Source: WHTK01 sp963711035
GTDB lineage: Bacteria; Chloroflexota; Dehalococcoidia; DSTF01; WHTK01
NCBI GenBank assembly: GCA_963711035.1
Contig: CAVQCN010000001.1
Span: 124,001 to 188,000, forward strand
Direction: 5' to 3'
Length of the DNA stretch: 64,000 nucleotides
Shown here: in pieces, positions 26,175 to 34,390 of the stretch
How positions within the stretch are numbered: the stretch's first letter is position 1
Layout of the letters: the number at the start of each line of letters is the position of its first letter
The notes under the pieces: generated by a model
Databases searched by the model: none
What the model was told of the DNA's origin: nothing
What the model saw: only the letters and a program-made list of their open reading frames with translations
Program-made: the position numbers and the translations under genes

Positions 26175-28336
26175 CCGACCCCAGTCCGCTGCCCCTCGGG
26201 AGCGGACTGGGACTCGTCCTCCGGCGGCCGCAACGCAAAACCCACTTCGAGACCGCCGCCCTCGCGTTCAGCTATCCAGATCTGGCCACCCATCGCTTCC
26301 ACGAGCCGCTTGCAAACGGCGAGGCCGACGCCTTTGCCGGGCGCACCGCGCGGGTTCGCCTTCGAACGATAGAACGATTCGAACACGCGCCCCCTGTCCT
26401 CCTGCGGAATGCCGGGACCGCGGTCCATGACCCGGAAGACAAACCCGTCGTCCGCCAGCGTCGCCTCGATGTCGATCGGCTGCTCGGCCGGGGCGTACTT
26501 ATCCGCGTTCGTCAGCAGGTTGTAGAGGATCTGATCCAGGTACGTAGGCTCCGCCTCCACGACGTCGACCTCGTCGTCAACCCGGACGCGAACCTCCCGG
26601 TTCGCACGGCGGCGGCTGAAGGTGGTCAACAGCTTCTGCACCATCGGCTTGACGGCGACGGGCTGCGTAGGCACTTCCGCGCCCAACTCCAGGCGGCCCA
26701 GGACGAGCAGGTTCTCGATTAAACGATAGAGACGCTCCGATTCGGATTCGAGGTCCTGGACCAGGTGATCGAGGCTCTCGGCGTCCAGGCTGGACCAGCG
26801 CGAGTGCAGCAGCCGGGCGCCGCCGTAGATCGTCGTCACCGGCGTGCGCAGCTCGTGGGAGATGATGCCGAGGAATTCGTCCTTGGCCCGGTTCGCAGAC
26901 CTGAGGTCTTCGTAGAGCAACGCATTATCCATCGCGTGCGCCGAGCGGGCGCCGAACTCGACGGCGATAGCAAACTCGCGGTGGTCGAACGGCCGCGATG
27001 CGCCGCAGCGCATCAGCGAGAGCAGACCGGCGAGCTGACCACGAGACATCAGCGGCACCAGGATCATCGACTTTATCCCGAGAGCCTCCACCAGCTCGCG
27101 ATGCTCCGGGGCCATGTCAACCGCGGACGACGACCACTGCTCCTGAAAATCGCCGATGAGCATAGGCCGGCCTTTCTCGATCGCCCGAGTGAGCTGTGAC
27201 TTCGGCGACAGGTCCGGTTGGAACCGCCGGTCGAGTTCGCTGAAAATCTCCGCCATGCGTTCATCGGCGCTTGCGACGTGCAGACGGACGGCCTTGTCCT
27301 CTTCCAGCATGTAGACGACGCATGCGTCGGCGAACGTCGGCACCGAAAGGTCGGCGACCTGGATGAGGGTCGAGTCGCGGTCCACCGACTGCGAGAAGAT
27401 GGCACCGGACGCGCTCAACCACTCGATGGCGCGCCGGTAGAGCACCTGCTCCGTGACGTCCTGGCAGGTGCCGGCCATATGCACGACGCGGCCGGAGGCG
27501 TCCTGATAGGTGTGGCCCCGGCCCAGCACCCAGCGCAACGAGCCGTCCGGCAACACGATGCGGTACTCGACCTCCAGAGGCGTGCCGTATTGCGCCGCCG
27601 CCTGGATGGCGTGCAGAACGTGGCCGCGGTCTTCAGCGTGAACATCCCGCACGTAGGCGTTGAAGCTACCACCGAAGCTGCCTGGCTCCAGCCCGTGGAT
27701 CAGCTCGACGCCGTCCCAGACGACGGCTCCCGTGCGCAGGTCATAGTCCCAGGTGCCGATGCGCGCCGCTGCGTGCGACCGGCGCAGGCGCTCCTCGCTG
27801 CGCCGCAACGCCTGTGCCGTCTGGTTGCGGCTCATCGCCAGGCCAATCTGGTTGCACAGCCCGAGGAAGCCTTCCTTCTCCTCCAGGCCGATCGGCTTCG
27901 TCTCGGTACTGAGTAGCACCATCACGCCCAGCAGGTCGTCGCCGAACGGGATCGGAATGGCAAAGACGGAGCGGATACCGGCCTGACGCGCCTCGGCGAC
28001 GCGGGCCATGTGTGTGGCTTCGCCGATCTCGCGATGCCAGAGCGCCTCTCGCAAGGAGGCGACATGGCTCTGCAGACTGCCCAGGCCCACGCGTGGTGCC
28101 GCCCTGAGGAGAGGTGTCAGCTTCTCCTCACCAGCCGGATTGCAGTAGAGGTTCGTGCGGACGAACGATCCACCGCCGTCGGGCTTCCATATCTCGCCTA
28201 CGTCCCAGCCAAGCGAGTCGCAGATCGTCCGGAGGATGGCGTCGCCGATGGTCTCCGGATCGTCGGTCTCGACGAGCAATCGCGTGACGGCGTACTGCAC
28301 AGAGAGGAGGCGAAGGGGGCCGTTGGTTTCGTTCAT
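26171..28336 (-). CDS. Multi-sensor histidine kinase (GAF-PAS-GAF-HisKA-HATPase)
   Basis: A 721-residue soluble sensor kinase without obvious membrane segments. Residues about 1-170 form a GAF domain (FAIPIPFGDDLLGVMVLLS), about 180-300 a PAS/PAC domain (YRIVLPDGSLRWVLGRG), and about 310-475 a second GAF domain (LVPLMSRGQLAGLLSL). A HisKA dimerisation helix follows with His494 in IISHELRTPVTT, then an HATPase with N box NLLTNADKYA, G1 DRGPGIP, F box VFESFYRS and G2 GKGVGLAVCKRLVEAMGG. It is convergent with two response regulators, its likely partners. The signal is probably a cytoplasmic small molecule or redox state. Confidence 0.93.
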   Translation of the reverse strand: MNETNGPLRLLSVQYAVTRLLVETDDPETIGDAILRTICDSLGWDVGEIWKPDGGGSFVRTNLYCNPAGEEKLTPLLRAAPRVGLGSLQSHVASLREALWHREIGEATHMARVAEARQAGIRSVFAIPIPFGDDLLGVMVLLSTETKPIGLEEKEGFLGLCNQIGLAMSRNQTAQALRRSEERLRRSHAAARIGTWDYDLRTGAVVWDGVELIHGLEPGSFGGSFNAYVRDVHAEDRGHVLHAIQAAAQYGTPLEVEYRIVLPDGSLRWVLGRGHTYQDASGRVVHMAGTCQDVTEQVLYRRAIEWLSASGAIFSQSVDRDSTLIQVADLSVPTFADACVVYMLEEDKAVRLHVASADERMAEIFSELDRRFQPDLSPKSQLTRAIEKGRPMLIGDFQEQWSSSAVDMAPEHRELVEALGIKSMILVPLMSRGQLAGLLSLMRCGASRPFDHREFAIAVEFGARSAHAMDNALLYEDLRSANRAKDEFLGIISHELRTPVTTIYGGARLLHSRWSSLDAESLDHLVQDLESESERLYRLIENLLVLGRLELGAEVPTQPVAVKPMVQKLLTTFSRRRANREVRVRVDDEVDVVEAEPTYLDQILYNLLTNADKYAPAEQPIDIEATLADDGFVFRVMDRGPGIPQEDRGRVFESFYRSKANPRGAPGKGVGLAVCKRLVEAMGGQIWIAEREGGGLEVGFALRPPEDESQSAPEGQRTGVG

Positions 28337-28471
28337 GGGTCAGAGGGGTTCAGGGGAATCTCAAGACGATTATAAGCCGTGAAACTGCAACACCGTGTTG
28401 CAAAAGTATTGCAGCAGGCTGTGTCACTGAGGTCTCTATGGGATTCAGCCATGACACCCGTCTGCAAGAAA

Positions 28472-28507
28472 AGAGGAAGGGCCATCTGCGACGATGGCCC
28501 CTCCTCT
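28472..28507 (-). terminator. Hairpin at the end of the zinc-ribbon gene
   Basis: AGAGGA-A-GGGCCATC pairs with GATGGCCC-C-TCCTCT, with one mismatch and a six-base loop. It overlaps the stop codon of the small gene at 28506, which supports that gene being expressed on the minus strand. Confidence 0.65.
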
Positions 28508-28688
28508 ACGAAACCTTCCTCAGGCGATCGAGCCTGTAGACGACAGGTCTGGCGTAGCCACAGCTTCTGCAAATCCACCGCTGGTCGAACTGCGTGCCCT
28601 CACGCGAAGGACCCTCGAAGTCATCAGATTCACGCACGAGCCGTGTCGAGCAGCTGGGGCAGGTCAAACATCCTGCGTAAGGAAGCAT
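28506..28688 (-). CDS. Small zinc-ribbon protein
   Basis: A 60-residue protein with two Cys-x2-Cys knuckles, CPSC at residues 10-13 and CRSC at about 40-43, separated by a charged loop, followed by a basic tail (YRLDRLRKVS). This is the layout of small zinc ribbons that bind nucleic acid or act as assembly factors. An extra CLTC-type cysteine (GCLTC) precedes the first knuckle. The minus-strand terminator hairpin sits exactly at its stop codon, and a purine-rich AGGGGG precedes the ATG. No function can be named; spurious ORF is still possible. Confidence 0.5.
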   Translation of the reverse strand: MLPYAGCLTCPSCSTRLVRESDDFEGPSREGTQFDQRWICRSCGYARPVVYRLDRLRKVS

Positions 28689-28833
28689 CCAAGGCCCCCT
28701 GCAAGGTAGTTCACCTATCTTCCTTCACCGCTAGTTACACCTCACCGCGAGCGGAAGCTTGGCAGCATCCCGAACCAGTAACGGAGCTATCGCAGAGGTT
28801 GGCAGAACCCAACCGTGTGCCTCGCCACATCGG

Positions 28834-28874
28834 AAAAGGGAGACACCGGGCTCATTCGCCCGGCGTCTCCTTTT
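28834..28874 (-). terminator. Terminator hairpin after the luciferase-like gene
   Basis: AAAAGGGAGACACCGGGC pairs with GCCCGGCGTCTCCTTTT, with one bulge and a near-complete 17-bp stem. It starts nine bases after the stop codon of the LLM gene, and the A-rich left arm gives a T run on the minus strand. Confidence 0.8.
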
Positions 28875-28882
28875 CGGGACGG

Positions 28883-29758
28883 TCAGTATCCGGCCTTGGT
28901 CAGCATCTCGCGCAGGCGGATCAGCGAATCGATGCGCTCCTGCAGCGTCTCGCCGGTGCCGGAGCCGGCGCCGACGAATCCGGCGCCGAGCTCCTGCCAT
29001 GCCTGCACCTGCTTGATCACCTCGTCCTCGTTCGTGAGGTCGCCTCGCAGACCACCCTGGATCTGCAGCGTCTTGGGGTCGCGGCCGGCTTCGCGTGCAT
29101 AGCCATGCATGCGCTCCAGCACCGCCTTGAGTTCGTCGTTGGGCGGGAACTGCGGCAGCCAGCCGTCCGCCAGCTGGGCGACACGCTTAATGGCGCGCTC
29201 GACGACCTGGCCGAAGAACGTACCCATCCAGATCGGGATGGGGCGCTGCACCGGCATCGGGTTGATGCCCATGCGGTCGATGTGGTGGTACTTGCCCTCA
29301 AACGTCACCAGCTCGTTGGTCCACAGCTGCCGCAGGAGGGCGATCTGCTCCTCGATGCGGCGACCGCGGTTGTGGAAGTCCTCGTTGAGCGCTTCGTACT
29401 CCATCCAGTTGCGGCCGAGGCCGACACCGAGGCGCAGACGGCCGTTGGAGAGCAGATCGAGCTCCGCCGCCTGCTTGGCCACCAGCAGCGTCTGGCGCTG
29501 CGGCAGGACCAGGATAGTGGTCATCATCTCGAGCGTTGTCGTGATGCCGGCGATCATGCCGAACAGGACGAACGGCTCGTGGTAAGGCAGGTCGTAGGTG
29601 TGACGATCGCCGGGTCGCAGTCGGTCCGGGTGGCCACCGGCCACGTGCTCGGCGGACGTGACGTAGCTGAATCCGGCGCCTTCGAGTGCCTGCACGTAAT
29701 CCTTGATCGAGGCGGCGTCCTTGAACTGGCTCCCCGGAATGGTGGCTCCGATTTTCAC
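28883..29758 (-). CDS. Luciferase-like (LLM) F420- or FMN-dependent oxidoreductase
   Basis: A 291-residue TIM-barrel flavin/F420 enzyme. Family landmarks are the opening MKIGATIPGSQFKD, YVTSAEHVAGGHP, the ILVLPQRQTLLVAKQAAELD strand-helix, and GRLRLGVGLGRNWMEYEALN, the cofactor-phosphate loop. The C-terminal part has PIPIWMGTFFG and LADGWLPQFPP. In Actinobacteria and Chloroflexota such proteins commonly use F420; in SAR202 related FMN monooxygenases are expanded and are proposed to oxidise recalcitrant organics. The GTG at 29758 follows GAGGGAGA. It is transcribed with its own terminator and is probably independent of the oxidase operon upstream. Confidence 0.88.
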   Translation of the reverse strand: MKIGATIPGSQFKDAASIKDYVQALEGAGFSYVTSAEHVAGGHPDRLRPGDRHTYDLPYHEPFVLFGMIAGITTTLEMMTTILVLPQRQTLLVAKQAAELDLLSNGRLRLGVGLGRNWMEYEALNEDFHNRGRRIEEQIALLRQLWTNELVTFEGKYHHIDRMGINPMPVQRPIPIWMGTFFGQVVERAIKRVAQLADGWLPQFPPNDELKAVLERMHGYAREAGRDPKTLQIQGGLRGDLTNEDEVIKQVQAWQELGAGFVGAGSGTGETLQERIDSLIRLREMLTKAGY

Positions 29759-29841
29759 GAGATTCTCCCTCAGCTAGACACAGGATCTCCGGACGGTTCT
29801 CAGTGCCCCGGATTCTAGCGCAGTCGGGCGTTAAAGCGTCA

Positions 29842-30336
29842 TCAGATCCGCGAAAGCACGGTCGTGACGCCGAAGGAGACAAGCGTCAGCGGCGTAGCGA
29901 AGATCAGCGTGGCCCAGATCGCCGTCACCGGCGACGAATCACCGCCACCAATTTGCAGGCTGATCGCGCCGCCGGAATGGAACGAGCAGACGAACTTCCC
30001 CTGTCCGGTGGTGAGGAAATCACTGATCGGCAGGGTGCGTACGCTGCCGGACGGGATGAGCTGCGAGCCGATCTGATGCGCCACGAGGTCTTGATTGAAG
30101 ATGCGCAGGCTGGCGCCGGGGCGGAAGTTCAGCGTGTCGGGGATGACCGGCGGCGCCTTCCCTGCAGCAATGGCTGCGGCAGTGCCGGGCGGTACCTGAA
30201 TGTCGAAGACCTGAGCCCCGGGAGCGTTGCGCTCCATGACGTACCACCAGCCGAAGCTAACGATCCCAGCAAACGTCAGCGCCATCGTCAGGCAGATCAG
30301 CGCGCGACGCCAGGTCGCGGCCGAAACGCGTCGCAT
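29842..30336 (-). CDS. Membrane-anchored cupredoxin-like protein of the oxidase operon
   Basis: A 164-residue protein with one N-terminal and one C-terminal hydrophobic helix and an extracytoplasmic domain of about 90 residues. That domain starts VFDIQVPPGT and contains HQIGSQL and GKFVCSFHSGGAISLQI, a His, Cys-x2-His arrangement like a type 1 copper site; the usual axial Met is not obvious. Its ATG overlaps the stop of the subunit III gene (TGATG), so it is translated with the oxidase and is likely an electron carrier or copper-handling accessory. It is not a standard oxidase subunit. Confidence 0.65.
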   Translation of the reverse strand: MRRVSAATWRRALICLTMALTFAGIVSFGWWYVMERNAPGAQVFDIQVPPGTAAAIAAGKAPPVIPDTLNFRPGASLRIFNQDLVAHQIGSQLIPSGSVRTLPISDFLTTGQGKFVCSFHSGGAISLQIGGGDSSPVTAIWATLIFATPLTLVSFGVTTVLSRI

Positions 30337-30908
30337 CAGCCCATCAGGTACAGGGCCGGATAGAAGAAGACCCAGACCACGTCGACGAAGTGCCAGTACT
30401 TGACAGCCGCCTCAAGGCCCCAGTGGCTCTCGGCGGAGAATTGGCCCCGCAGCTGCCGCAGGAGCACGAGAAACAGGATGACGACGCCGCTGAGCACGTG
30501 CGACGCGTGCAAACCGGTCATCGAGAAGAAAGCGGTGCCGTACGGCTCGTGCTGCGTGAACTCGGCGCCCGACCATTCGATGACGACGCCGGCGAAGAAG
30601 ACGATGCCGAGCGCGATCGTCGCCAGAATACAGAGGGCGCTCAGGCCGCGCCGGCCTCTCGCCATGAACGTCTCACCCAGATAGGCGGTAAGGCTGCTCG
30701 CCAGCAGGATCGACGTGATCCCAAGACCAAGGTTCTGGTTGAGGCCCTCGGGACGACTGGTCCCGGCCAGGTAGAAGCGCGAGGCCAGTAGAGCGGCGAA
30801 CAGGAAGCTCTCGGAGATGAAGAACAGCCACAGCCCGACCGTGTTCATCATGAACCGGTTGTGCCTGACGTGAGCGTGCTGCTGTGCGACCGGCGCGGCG
30901 ACTGCCAT
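30336..30908 (-). CDS. ctaE: Cytochrome c oxidase subunit III
   Basis: A 190-residue membrane protein with five hydrophobic helices, matching the shorter bacterial subunit III. The sequence includes WLFFISESFLFAALLASRFY, GTAFFSMTGLHASHVLSGVV and a C-terminal VKYWHFVDVVWVFFYPALYL, the conserved YWHFVDVVW motif. It stabilises subunit I and helps proton uptake. It overlaps subunit IV upstream (TAATG) and the cupredoxin gene downstream (TGATG), so translation is coupled. Confidence 0.95.
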   Translation of the reverse strand: MAVAAPVAQQHAHVRHNRFMMNTVGLWLFFISESFLFAALLASRFYLAGTSRPEGLNQNLGLGITSILLASSLTAYLGETFMARGRRGLSALCILATIALGIVFFAGVVIEWSGAEFTQHEPYGTAFFSMTGLHASHVLSGVVILFLVLLRQLRGQFSAESHWGLEAAVKYWHFVDVVWVFFYPALYLMG

Positions 30909-31159
30909 TACTCCACTCCCTCGTGGCTTTCCTGCTTAACCCAGGCGCGAACGACGTGCATGAAATACCAGAGAATGAGCACCGCCTTCGCCAGCATGAA
31001 CAGCACCAGCGGCGCCACGTTGGCGTCGACGTGCTTGGCAACGAAAAACTCGACGCCCGTAAGGATGGCGAGGACGATGAAGACGATCAGGCCGATGCCG
31101 ACGAGCCCGTGCGCATGCCCTCCCGACTCTTCCACCAGCTCATGCAGCTCAGAGCTCAT
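30908..31159 (-). CDS. ctaF: Cytochrome c oxidase subunit IV, bacterial type
   Basis: An 83-residue protein with two or three hydrophobic helices (IGLIVFIVLAILTGVEFFVA and APLVLFMLAKAVLILWYFMH), matching the bacterial COX4 family including its FMH motif at the second helix end. It overlaps the subunit I stop codon (ATGA) and the subunit III start (TAATG). The role is assembly or stability of the oxidase. Confidence 0.9.
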   Translation of the reverse strand: MSSELHELVEESGGHAHGLVGIGLIVFIVLAILTGVEFFVAKHVDANVAPLVLFMLAKAVLILWYFMHVVRAWVKQESHEGVE

Positions 31160-33033
31160 CGCGACACCTCATCCGAAGCTCCGGCCGGGCTCAGCACCAC
31201 GTGGGGTTGCGCGCCGGCGACGCCATACTCGTAAGGGCCGGACAGGACGACCGGCGGTGTGAGGAAGTTCTCCACCGGCGGGGGCGAAGACGTACTCCAC
31301 TCCATCGTGCGCGCCTGCCACGGGTTGGCTGGCGCTGGCTCGCCGGCCACGAGCGACTTGATCATGTTGAAGCTGAAGACCAGGAAGCTTGAGCCCAGCA
31401 CGAAGGCGCTGACGCTGATGATGACGTTCAGCTCCTGCAGGTTGTCCGTGTAGGTCGCGACACGTCGGTTCATCCCGTCCAGCCCGACCAGGAACATCGG
31501 CAGGAAGGTGAGGTTGAAGGCGATGAACATCATCCAGAAGTGCAGCTGGGCCAAGTCCTCGTTATACATCTTCCCCGTGATCTTGGGGAACCAGTAGTAG
31601 ATACCGGCGAAGAGGGCGAATATCTCGGCGCCGATGATCGTGTAGTGGAAGTGCGCCACCACGAAGTAGGTGTCCGAGAGGCTGATGTCGGTCGGCACGT
31701 CGGCCAGGTGGATGCCCGTAATGCCGCCGATCAGGAAGTTGAAGAGCACGGCCAGCGCAAACAGCATCGGCGTGCGCAGCCAGAGACGGCCCATCCAGAT
31801 CGTGCCCAACCCGGCCAGGAAGATCATGCCGGTCGGTATCGAGATGATCTCCGTCGTGATCAGGAACGGCGCCAGCAGGTTGACGCTCAAACCCGTCACG
31901 AACATGTGATGCGCCCACACGAATCCACTGACACCGACGATGCCCAGCAACCCGCCTACCGCCCACTTGTAGGCAAACAACGGTTTGCGTGAGAAGTGCG
32001 TCAGCACCTCCAGCGTCAGACCGAAGCCCGGCAACACGAAGACGTAGACGGCGGGGTGTGAGTAGAACCAGAAGATGTGCTGGTACAGGATCGGGTTGCC
32101 GCCGTCTGCCGCCTTGAAGAAGGCCGTGTCGGCGATACGGTCCAGGAGCACCATCAGCATCGCGGCGGCAAAGAACTGGGTGAAGGTCAGTGCCAGGAGG
32201 CTCACGGCGAACATCGACCAGACGAAGATCGGCAGGCGTCCCCAGGTCATGCCGGGCGCACGCATGAAGATGATTGTCACCAGGAAGTTCAGGCCGCCCA
32301 GGATCGACGAGAGGCCAAAGGTGATGATCGCTAGGTTGAAGAATATCTGGCCATGCGCGTTCACCTCGCTCAGCGGCGGATAGGCGGTCCAGCCGGAGTC
32401 CCAGCCGCCGAAGGCCTGCGCCGAGAGCAGCAGCACCGCGACGGGCGGCACCAGCCAGTAGGAAAGCGCGTTCAGACGCGGGAAAGCCATGTCGTCGGCG
32501 CCGATCATGATCGGCACGAAGTAGTTGCCGAAGCCACCGATCACCGTTGCAACCGCCACGGCGATCATGATGACGCCATGCATGCTCATGATGCGGTTGT
32601 ACTGATCGTTGGACAGGATCGAGCCGGACGGCTGCAGCAGCTGCAGGCGGATCATCATCGCCAGCAGGCCGGCGAAGAGGAACAGCAGCGTAAAGGTGAC
32701 GAGGTACTGGACGCCGATCACCTTGTGGTCCGTCGTGAAGGCGAAGTACCGCGCCGCGCCTTCTTCCTCACCCTCCGACGCCTCACCACCAAACCACTCC
32801 CTGGCCCAGCGACTCCAGAGGCCGACACCGAGCAGCCAGCCGATCAGCGCCGGGACGTAGCCGATGACGATGTTCATCTCCAGGTCCCAGGCGTCGTAGC
32901 CGAGCAATGCTCGTACCACGCTGGCGCCGCCGGCGCCGAGCGCGAAGCCTATCGCGGCGCCTACAAGGCCGTTACGCAGGTTGCGCGTGACGTCCATGAA
33001 CAGGGTTTTGCGCGGCGCGTAGACAAGTGCCAT
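31156..33033 (-). CDS. ctaD: Cytochrome c oxidase subunit I, A2-type, with N-terminal membrane extension
   Basis: A 625-residue catalytic subunit of an aa3-type oxidase that reduces oxygen to water and pumps protons. Heme a ligands are in MSMHGVIMIA and AHFHYTII, the CuB site has FYSHPAVYVFVLP (with the cross-linking Tyr) and WAHHMF. The YSHP sequence, in place of XGHPEV, marks the A2 class, which lacks the helix VI glutamate. Residues about 15-75 form two additional hydrophobic segments before the usual core, an extension I do not see in textbook subunit I. The ATG at 33033 has GGCGGAGGAG upstream. Confidence 0.95.
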   Translation of the reverse strand: MALVYAPRKTLFMDVTRNLRNGLVGAAIGFALGAGGASVVRALLGYDAWDLEMNIVIGYVPALIGWLLGVGLWSRWAREWFGGEASEGEEEGAARYFAFTTDHKVIGVQYLVTFTLLFLFAGLLAMMIRLQLLQPSGSILSNDQYNRIMSMHGVIMIAVAVATVIGGFGNYFVPIMIGADDMAFPRLNALSYWLVPPVAVLLLSAQAFGGWDSGWTAYPPLSEVNAHGQIFFNLAIITFGLSSILGGLNFLVTIIFMRAPGMTWGRLPIFVWSMFAVSLLALTFTQFFAAAMLMVLLDRIADTAFFKAADGGNPILYQHIFWFYSHPAVYVFVLPGFGLTLEVLTHFSRKPLFAYKWAVGGLLGIVGVSGFVWAHHMFVTGLSVNLLAPFLITTEIISIPTGMIFLAGLGTIWMGRLWLRTPMLFALAVLFNFLIGGITGIHLADVPTDISLSDTYFVVAHFHYTIIGAEIFALFAGIYYWFPKITGKMYNEDLAQLHFWMMFIAFNLTFLPMFLVGLDGMNRRVATYTDNLQELNVIISVSAFVLGSSFLVFSFNMIKSLVAGEPAPANPWQARTMEWSTSSPPPVENFLTPPVVLSGPYEYGVAGAQPHVVLSPAGASDEVSR

Positions 33034-33048
33034 GGTTCGCTCCTCCGC

Positions 33049-33930
33049 CTAGTTCCCGGTGGCCACAGCGGCGCTGCTCTGCTTCTGACTGACCCACTGG
33101 TCGAAGTCGTCCTGACTCAGGACGCGTACCGGAATGCGCATGCTGGCGTGCCCCAGTCCGCACAGCTCGGCGCATTGCAGCCGGTACAGCGGGTCGGTTG
33201 CGTAATCTCCGACTTCGGTTGGCTTGAAGGTGAGCGTGTTCGTCTGGCCCGGCACAGCGTCGATCTTCAGGAGCATCGCTGGGATCCAGAACGAGTGGAT
33301 TACGTCGCGGCTGGTGATCTTGAACGTGACCGTGCGGTCAACCGGCAGCACCAGCTCCGGCTGAGTCGAGATGTTCTCGTCCGGGTAGCTGACCAGCCAG
33401 GTCCACTGCACGCCCTCGACGTCCACCACCAGGTCGCTGCGGTCCGGATTCTTGACCACGTCGTGCAGCGTGGTGAGGCCGGGATAAATGATGATCAGCA
33501 GCGTCAGGCCGGCCGTGACGCCGAGCCAGATACGCGGCACGGGCCCGCTGCCGTGGTAGGCAGGGCCGTCTTCCTCAGACAGCGTCATGCTGCCGCGCCG
33601 GAAGATGCTGTAGCCGAGCACCGCCAGCACCATCGCCGCCACCGGGACGGCGAGCGCCGTCAGCACCCGGAAGGCGTCGGAGATTTCCTGCCCCTTGTCT
33701 GAGGCAACGGTGCGATAGAAGTCGTAGGTCAACGTCAGGTAGAGGCCACCGGCCGTGAGCACGGCCCAGATCGCGAACGTAATCCACGCCGCGCGCGTAT
33801 CGGAGTCACGGTTGAGCGCCGGCTTCTCTGCCTTCGGTTTGGGCTTGCTCCGCTCCGAAAAGAGCGCAGCCAACGCCGTCAGCAGTGGCAAGCCGATGAC
33901 CATGGCCGCGGCCATGAGAATGATGTCCAA
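33049..33930 (-). CDS. ctaC: Cytochrome c oxidase subunit II with CuA site
   Basis: A 293-residue subunit II. The soluble C-terminal cupredoxin domain has VQWTWLVSYPD, IHSFWIPAML and the complete binuclear copper motif CAELCGLGHASM. Subunit II normally has two membrane helices; here there are about four: one at residues 2-26, one at about 47-67, one at 88-108 and one at 133-150, so the N-terminus is extended. No fused cytochrome c domain is present. A TTG start follows GGAGGTGATG, an exceptionally good ribosome site. It opens the five-gene operon ctaC, ctaD, ctaF, ctaE, cupredoxin. Confidence 0.93.
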   Translation of the reverse strand: MDIILMAAAMVIGLPLLTALAALFSERSKPKPKAEKPALNRDSDTRAAWITFAIWAVLTAGGLYLTLTYDFYRTVASDKGQEISDAFRVLTALAVPVAAMVLAVLGYSIFRRGSMTLSEEDGPAYHGSGPVPRIWLGVTAGLTLLIIIYPGLTTLHDVVKNPDRSDLVVDVEGVQWTWLVSYPDENISTQPELVLPVDRTVTFKITSRDVIHSFWIPAMLLKIDAVPGQTNTLTFKPTEVGDYATDPLYRLQCAELCGLGHASMRIPVRVLSQDDFDQWVSQKQSSAAVATGN

Positions 33931-34044
33931 GCCCCATCACCTCCGCTTAATCGGAGTACGGTACCCGATGCTGCCCCCACGGTTGACAGTAGGCCCAGCC
34001 AACATCTCGATCACCTGCTAAATGACTCGGAGATAGAGGCTAAC

Positions 34045-34158
34045 GGTCGGCCCGAAAAGGGACGATCGGCCGCTGACGCAAGCCGGTCTGAGACGAAGGC
34101 GCATGGCCAGCGCGAGCCACGGCGCCACCCGTCAGCCTTAGACCTTTTCGGTCCGACC
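34045..34158. ncRNA. Candidate structured RNA or inverted-repeat element
   Basis: Three nested pairings: P1 34045-34060 with 34143-34158 (16 bp, one mismatch, arms GGTCGGCCCGAAAAGG and CCTTTTCGGTCCGACC), P2 34072-34078 with 34130-34136 (GCTGACG/CGTCAGC), and P3 GGCGC-A-TGGC with GCCA-CG-GCGCC at 34098-34126. It is either strand's leader RNA or a small non-autonomous element. No family match is claimed. Confidence 0.4.
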
Positions 34159-34262
34159 CTGCTCCGCTATTCTGCGCAAGTGCCGATACGAATCTCGCTC
34201 TCGGGCCACCATCCTGGAGCATGACCAAATCGATCTTTATGACTGGACGTAAGGCAGAGGTG

Positions 34263-34390
34263 CAGGAGACGGCAAGTCTCCTGACGGGGAGCGCGAGGGG
34301 TGTCCCCTCGTATTTCGCCATATCTCCTCTCCCTGCTTTGCAGGGGGGAAGAGAAGAAAAAATTTGGAGGGGCACCCCCCAAGCCCTCCG
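34263..34390. repeat. Cluster of short hairpins in the same intergenic region
   Basis: CAGGAGAC and GTCTCCTG (34263-34283) form a perfect 8-bp stem, CGAGGGG and CCCCTCG (34294-34310) a perfect 7-bp stem, and CCCTGC/GCAGGG a third nearby. The density is higher than needed for a terminator and suggests an intergenic repeat family. Confidence 0.4.

Noticed and set aside
33982..33987. TTGACA hexamer as a sigma-70 promoter for the carboxylase genes
   Set aside because: No -10 element lies 16-18 bases downstream, and it is about 580 bases from the gene start.
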